64,000 bases of DNA from Gammaproteobacteria bacterium. Lineage in GTDB: Bacteria > Pseudomonadota > Gammaproteobacteria > Pseudomonadales > Azotimanducaceae. The stretch is taken from positions 1,269,721-1,333,720 of the forward strand of contig JAPOXV010000026.1 in the NCBI GenBank assembly GCA_026706935.1. Direction: 5' to 3'. The notes beneath the pieces are model-generated. The model ran no database searches. It worked only from the letters and a program-made list of their open reading frames with translations, and was not told the DNA's origin. Positions 59,712 to 64,000 of the stretch are shown here, piece after piece (the stretch's first letter is position 1; every line of letters begins with the position of its first letter). Position numbers and translations under genes: made by a program.

Positions 59712-61021
59712 CTTATCTAATCGCGTTCGTCGTGGCCATTCTCGTTCTCGTGTTCTTCCACGAACTCGGGCATTTTCTCGTTGCCAGGTGGGCAGGTGTT
59801 CGTGTTCTGACGTTTTCTATCGGCTTTGGACCAAAGATCTGGTCATTCAAAGATCGACGCGGTACCGAATACCAACTCGCAGCGATTCCGATCGGGGGCT
59901 ACGTCCGGATGCTCGGTGAGGACGAGTTCTCTGAACAACCTCAACCAGATGAGGTAGCAGAAGCGTTTTCAAACGCGAAACCGAGTCGTAAAGTGGCAAT
60001 CGCAGCGGCGGGTCCCTTCGCAAGTTTTCTACTAGGTCTCGTCATCATCTATGTCGTTCTTATCACGGGAACGCATGAGTTAGAACCTTACGTCGGTGAA
60101 GTCATTCCCGGTTCTCCAGCGATGGTTGCCGGAATTGGTAATCGTGAGGAAATCCTGGCGATAGACAGCCGCGAAATGAATTCCTGGCAGGATGTCAGCC
60201 TGGCGCTAGCAGAGAGACTTGGGGATACAGGCACGATACAGGTTCAAACGGACCGCGGCGAATACAACGTGCGAGTCAATTCATGGTTATCTGAGGAAGT
60301 CGATCCTGACGTCGTGGCCGAAATCGGGCTCGAGCCTCAACTTCGTGCTCACATTGGATTTGTCGCCGACGATTCCGCCGCCGCACAAGCGGGTATGCGC
60401 GTGGGAGACTACATTTCCCGCATCGACAATCGGTCGGTTGAATCTTGGCTGGACGTCGTGGAAGTCGTCCGCAGCAATGCAGAACGGCAGTTATTGCTCA
60501 CGGTTGAACGGGAGGGCGAAGTCGTTTCTTTAACGCTAGTACCAAGGACGGTTGTCGCAGACGACGGCACCACGATCGGACAAGCCGGTATCAGGCCGCA
60601 AGTGGGACGAGTTGTGCGCTACGGACCGATAGCTGCTGTCCCTCTGGCGTTCGCAAAGACCGTCGATTACATCGCCCTCACGGCCGAGTCGATCTACAAG
60701 ATGATCATTGGTGATGTCCATGCTGGAAATCTCGGCGGACCTGTGAGAATTGCGGAATTTGCGGGTGACTTAGCGGAGCTTGGCATTACGCCATATTTAA
60801 TGCTGCTCGCATTACTCACCATCGCGTTGGGTTTGATCAACTTGCTTCCGATACCCATGTTGGATGGCGGTCACGTCTTATTTGGTCTCGTTGAATGGTT
60901 AACCAACAAACCAATTCCTCTAAAAGTTCAGGCAATCGGGATGCGGATTGGTTTATTCGTTGTTGGTTCAATCATGATTTTCGCGCTTTATAACGATATT
61001 GCGCGTTTGGTAGCGTCATAG
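59708..61021 (+). CDS. rseP: RIP metalloprotease RseP (site-2 protease)
   Basis: A 437-residue inner-membrane zinc protease that cuts anti-sigma-E factor RseA and cleans signal peptides. The zinc site is FFHELGHFLVARWAG near residue 20 (HExxH), and the third ligand Asp is in LLPIPMLDGGHVLF near residue 385. Two PDZ domains lie between (YVGEVIPGSPAMVAGIGNRE and HIGFVADDSAAAQAGMRVGD). Length and layout match E. coli RseP (450). It is coupled to cdsA by a 4-base overlap. A sigma-E-like promoter lies between it and bamA. Confidence 0.95.
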   Translation: MTYLIAFVVAILVLVFFHELGHFLVARWAGVRVLTFSIGFGPKIWSFKDRRGTEYQLAAIPIGGYVRMLGEDEFSEQPQPDEVAEAFSNAKPSRKVAIAAAGPFASFLLGLVIIYVVLITGTHELEPYVGEVIPGSPAMVAGIGNREEILAIDSREMNSWQDVSLALAERLGDTGTIQVQTDRGEYNVRVNSWLSEEVDPDVVAEIGLEPQLRAHIGFVADDSAAAQAGMRVGDYISRIDNRSVESWLDVVEVVRSNAERQLLLTVEREGEVVSLTLVPRTVVADDGTTIGQAGIRPQVGRVVRYGPIAAVPLAFAKTVDYIALTAESIYKMIIGDVHAGNLGGPVRIAEFAGDLAELGITPYLMLLALLTIALGLINLLPIPMLDGGHVLFGLVEWLTNKPIPLKVQAIGMRIGLFVVGSIMIFALYNDIARLVAS

Positions 61022-61119
61022 GTGTGATGCACACTGAGGGTCATCGACCCGTCGATTAAACTCACGGCACGACCAGAGCTCCAACAGTTCAGCTCAGCCC
61101 GGATTGGCTTGCTCTTAGC

Positions 61120-61150
61120 GGAACTGACTAACGAATTGCGGGTCTATAAT
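61120..61150 (+). promoter_or_regulatory. candidate sigma-E-like promoter of bamA
   Basis: GGAACTG at 61120-61126, 16 bases, then TCTAT at 61143-61147 resembles the sigma-E consensus GGAACTT-N16-TCTGA. The same bases include a sigma-70 -10, TATAAT (61145-61150), with no good -35. Transcription would start about 65 bases before bamA. BamA is a sigma-E target in E. coli. Confidence 0.5.
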
Positions 61151-61221
61151 CGAACGAAATCCGTTTTGGGTCGTTTTTTACATGGTTCGGATGGTAGTTT
61201 GCATCCTTTGAAGGCGTCAAT

Positions 61222-63564
61222 ATGCATCGACTAAAGATCTCGATCGGGTTCGCGTTATGTTTTGCTTGTTCTTTCGCCCTATCGAACTATAGCTTCGAGA
61301 TATCCGATATCCGTGTACAGGGTCTATTACGAGTAACTCCGGGTACCGTATTCAATGCAATGAGCGTCGATATTGGCGATGTTGCGACTCCGCAGACTGT
61401 TCGTGAAACGATTCGTGAACTTTTTAAGACAGGCTATTTCAACGAGGTCACAATTAATCGAGACGGCGATATTCTGTTGGTAGAGGTCGATGAGCGACCA
61501 TCGATTGTGGAGATTGAAATCAGCGGCAACAAGGCTGTTCCAACAGAAGCTCTACTCGAAGGACTCGCTGCGGAAGGATTGAAGGAAGGAGAGATTTTTA
61601 AGCAAGCGACCCTTGATAGAGTACGAATCGAACTGGTACGTCAGTATGTAGCGCAGGGCCAATACACCGCAAGCATCGAGACCGATATCGACGTTTTGGC
61701 TCGAAACCGCGTCAGGATTGAGATCGAAGTAGAAGAAGGAAAGCGCGCGACCATAGTGCAGATCGCCTTCGTCGGTAATGAGAAGTTCGACACTAACACG
61801 TTACTCGGTCAGATGGAGTTGAAGCAACCGACGTTATTCGGATTCATAAGTGGTGAGAATCGATACTCACGCGAGAAGCTTCAAGGTGATTTAGAGTCAA
61901 TTGAGGCGTTCTACACCGACAGAGGGTATATCGAATTCAAGATCAATTCGACGCAAGTAAGCATGACACCGGATCGGAAGCAGGTCTATGTCACAATCAA
62001 TGTGAGTGAAGGGGAAAAGCACCTTATCGGTGAAGTGGAATTAGTCGGCGATCTTGACGATGTCGATCCTAAACAGATCGAGCAACTGATTGTAGTGTCT
62101 GAAGGTCAGCTTTACTCGAGCGCGCTTCTTACGGCGACCGAGGAATTGATCACGCGTCAACTTGGACGCTATGGCTATACCTTCGCGACCGCAACTGCCG
62201 TTCCTGAAATCAATGAAGACGGAACTGTCAACGTTCGATTCATGGTAAACACCGGTAAACGAGCATACGTAAGGCGATTGAGTTTCGCGGGAAATACAAC
62301 GACGAGGGATACGGTATTACGGCGCGAAATGCGCCAACTCGAGGGGGCATGGGCGTCAACTGACCTAATCGACCTGTCCAAAGTACGACTTGAACGAATG
62401 GGTTTCTTCTCGGATGTAACTGTTGAGACGCCCGAGGTTGCAGGTGAAGAAGGTCTTATCGACGTTGATATCCTAGTAGAAGAACAGTCGACCGGTTCGA
62501 TTACCGGGTCGCTTGGCTATCAAAAGCTATCGGGCATGATCCTCGGCGCATCGATCCAAAAAGCAAATATCGCGGGAACCGGTAAGAACATCGGTCTTTC
62601 GTTAGATTGGAGCGACTATCGCAAGTCATTCTCATATACATATATCAACCCTTACTTCACAGAAGACGGCGTGAGCCGTGGATTAAGTGTTTTTATTAGA
62701 GACACCGACTACAGCACCTTGAACCTGAATGCATTCTCGACATCTGCGGTAGGTGCCGGAGCTCGTTTCGGATTCCCGATAGGTGAGACGAAACGCCTTC
62801 AGTTTGCTGGTCGCGTCGAATATACGGACGTTGAACAAAGTGGTACGGAAGCTGAAGAGATACGGGACTTTATTACCTCTAGCGGTCAGAAGTTCCTGAA
62901 TTACAAGGTGGAAGGGCTTTGGTCGCGTGACACCCGTAACCGAGCTATATTCGCGACGCGCGGTTCGAGGCAAACCACGGCACTGGAAGTTTCGGTACCT
63001 GGAAGTGACTTAGAGTTTTATAGGGCGACCATACAGCTTGAGCAGTATTTTCCCGTACCAGGTCTCAATCCAAACTTCGCTTTTCATCTAAACGCTGATC
63101 TAGGGTACGGCGGTGCGTACGGTGGTACCGAAATTTACCCGTTTTATGAGCATTTTTACGGCGGTGGTTTCGGATCAGTTAGAACATATAAAAGGGCATC
63201 ACTCGGACCACGTAGCACGGCATTGCGTAACTTTGGCTCTAATGTTCCTGGTCGCCCGTTTGGCGGAAACATCATGGCCGAGTTATCGGCGGAGTTCGTG
63301 TTTCCGCTACCTTTCATGAAAGACAGAGGGCAAGTTCGTTCGCTTTATTTTGTTGATGCAGGGAACATATTCAGTGATCACTGCTCAGAAACTAGCTTGA
63401 ACTGCTTCTCACCAAGTTTCAAGGAACTACGCGGTTCAACGGGTATCGCTGTTTCATGGTTAACGCGGATGGGGCCGATGTCATTCTCCCTTGGCTACCC
63501 GTTCAACGACACGGAATTAGATGAGACGGAGGTCTTTAGTTTCGAACTGGGACAGACGTTCTAG
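61222..63564 (+). CDS. bamA: outer membrane protein assembly factor BamA
   Basis: A 780-residue Omp85 protein. A signal peptide of about 20 residues is followed by five POTRA domains (about 22-420; for example FEISDIRVQGLLRVTPGTVF and IVEIEISGNKAVPTEALLEGL) and a 16-strand barrel ending FSFELGQTF. BamA inserts barrel proteins into the outer membrane. The loop-6 motif, normally (V/I)RG(F/Y), reads VRTYKRASLGPR at residues about 653-664: the Arg is kept but Gly is Thr. Order rseP-bamA-skp is as in E. coli. Confidence 0.97.
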   Translation: MHRLKISIGFALCFACSFALSNYSFEISDIRVQGLLRVTPGTVFNAMSVDIGDVATPQTVRETIRELFKTGYFNEVTINRDGDILLVEVDERPSIVEIEISGNKAVPTEALLEGLAAEGLKEGEIFKQATLDRVRIELVRQYVAQGQYTASIETDIDVLARNRVRIEIEVEEGKRATIVQIAFVGNEKFDTNTLLGQMELKQPTLFGFISGENRYSREKLQGDLESIEAFYTDRGYIEFKINSTQVSMTPDRKQVYVTINVSEGEKHLIGEVELVGDLDDVDPKQIEQLIVVSEGQLYSSALLTATEELITRQLGRYGYTFATATAVPEINEDGTVNVRFMVNTGKRAYVRRLSFAGNTTTRDTVLRREMRQLEGAWASTDLIDLSKVRLERMGFFSDVTVETPEVAGEEGLIDVDILVEEQSTGSITGSLGYQKLSGMILGASIQKANIAGTGKNIGLSLDWSDYRKSFSYTYINPYFTEDGVSRGLSVFIRDTDYSTLNLNAFSTSAVGAGARFGFPIGETKRLQFAGRVEYTDVEQSGTEAEEIRDFITSSGQKFLNYKVEGLWSRDTRNRAIFATRGSRQTTALEVSVPGSDLEFYRATIQLEQYFPVPGLNPNFAFHLNADLGYGGAYGGTEIYPFYEHFYGGGFGSVRTYKRASLGPRSTALRNFGSNVPGRPFGGNIMAELSAEFVFPLPFMKDRGQVRSLYFVDAGNIFSDHCSETSLNCFSPSFKELRGSTGIAVSWLTRMGPMSFSLGYPFNDTELDETEVFSFELGQTF

Positions 63565-63622
63565 CTAGGTTTTGCGGCGGCGAATACTTAGCAAAAACGG
63601 GCTCAAAATCTCGACCCAAGAC

Positions 63623-63628
63623 TATAAT
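63623..63628 (+). promoter_or_regulatory. possible -10 element before skp
   Basis: TATAAT at 63623-63628 lies about 60 bases before the skp start, without a convincing -35. It would let skp be expressed separately from bamA. Confidence 0.35.
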
Positions 63629-63688
63629 CCCACGCCCCGCGTAGCGTGCATCTGCCATGGTCTGCGCCCACATATCCCTGAGGCATTC

Positions 63689-64000
63689 ATGATTTCTAAA
63701 TTGTTGAAGCTGCTTTGCGCCGTCCTTGCGCTCAATGTAGCAATGGCGGCGTCTGCACAGTTACGCGTGGCCGTTGTGAACTCGAATGAAGCTGCGATGG
63801 CGACGGAAGAGGCGAAGGCAACGCTTGCACAGATTGAAGAGGAATTCGCACCAGAGAGTGACCGACTAAAGCAACTACAGCAAGATTTAATTGGGTTACG
63901 CGATAAGCTAATTAACGATAGTGCCGTGACATCAGAGGAAGAGCGCCGCCAGATGCAGAAGCAAATGGAGGATATGCAGTTCGATTTGGAGGTTGGCGCA
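63689..64000 (+). CDS. skp: Skp/OmpH family periplasmic chaperone, partial (3' end beyond window)
   Basis: The frame from ATG 63689 is open to the window edge (104 codons). A TGAGG lies 5 bases before the start. A signal peptide (LLKLLCAVLALNVAMAASA) precedes LRVAVVNSNEAAMATEEAK, the usual first strand, and then a long charged coiled coil (LKQLQQDLIGLRDKL, RRQMQKQMEDMQFDL). Skp forms a trimer that holds unfolded outer-membrane proteins on the way to BamA. Position directly after bamA supports the call. Confidence 0.92.
   Translation, partial: MISKLLKLLCAVLALNVAMAASAQLRVAVVNSNEAAMATEEAKATLAQIEEEFAPESDRLKQLQQDLIGLRDKLINDSAVTSEEERRQMQKQMEDMQFDLEVGA

Noticed and set aside
1-64000. CRISPR arrays, insertion sequences, prophage genes, toxin-antitoxin pairs, rRNA
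   Set aside because: No spaced direct repeats, transposase, integrase, phage structural or rRNA sequence was seen on either strand.

Overview
The window comes from a gram-negative bacterium, almost certainly a gammaproteobacterium. The evidence is the block map / rpsB-tsf-pyrH-frr-uppS-cdsA-rseP-bamA-skp, with glnD, dapC and dapE beside it, plus PlsB, RsmJ, TsaB and a type II secretion system. TonB-dependent uptake, several acyl-CoA and 2-hydroxyacid enzymes, an F420-type LLM oxidoreductase and phytanoyl-CoA dioxygenase-like genes suggest a free-living heterotroph, perhaps marine; that lifestyle is inference and I cannot name a genus. Genes are densely packed, with many 4-base ATGA overlaps. 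I see no insertion sequence, prophage, CRISPR array or rRNA.

Layout. 1-9216: a truncated outer-membrane protein (CBM9-like + barrel), a membrane-anchored FMN glutamate-synthase-like enzyme, a flavin reductase, a three-gene minus-strand operon (crotonase-like, LLM oxidoreductase, SDR), a MATE exporter and an unrecognised LeuT-like membrane protein. 9270-11532: a compact operon of two DUF1538 membrane proteins, a short PII-like protein and a CBS-pair protein, which looks like a nucleotide-sensing regulated membrane system of unknown substrate. 11747-20178: an alpha/beta hydrolase with a CinA-like/nucleotidylyltransferase fusion, pyrE, an SDR, tRNA-Leu(UAG), a phosphopantetheinyl transferase, a dehydrogenase/acyl-CoA synthetase pair and a HpcH/HpaI-type aldolase. 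20184-23342: an Ig-like/autotransporter-type barrel protein beside a small secreted Cys/Glu/Gly-rich peptide with three EGxCG motifs, resembling HvfA-type RiPP metallophore precursors. 23589-27512: a FAN1-like VRR-NUC nuclease and an XPD/DinG-type helicase with a nuclease-like N-terminus, a likely DNA-crosslink repair pair. 27520-34057: a NIPSNAP-like protein, an acetolactate-synthase-like ThDP enzyme, a TonB receptor and an Ldh-family dehydrogenase.

34097-43138 is housekeeping: adk, moeA and tsaB (divergent, with overlapping start codons), rsmJ, plsB, and gspN-gspC-gspD. 43234-47158 holds a phytanoyl-CoA dioxygenase-like protein, a short DUF1537 kinase-like protein, a VOC protein and an MFS transporter. 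On the minus strand map-glnD-dapC-dapE-(PqaA-like)-MFS form one tightly spaced series. From 54825 to the right edge runs the translation/envelope series rpsB to skp, in canonical order except that dxr is absent between cdsA and rseP.

Reading points: glnD appears to start at AUU and plsB at CUG, each overlapping the preceding stop codon; BamA carries VRTY where Omp85 proteins usually have VRGF/Y; and a sigma-E-like promoter lies before bamA. The strongest candidates for something undescribed are the orphan EGxCG peptide and the DUF1538-DUF1538-PII-CBS operon.
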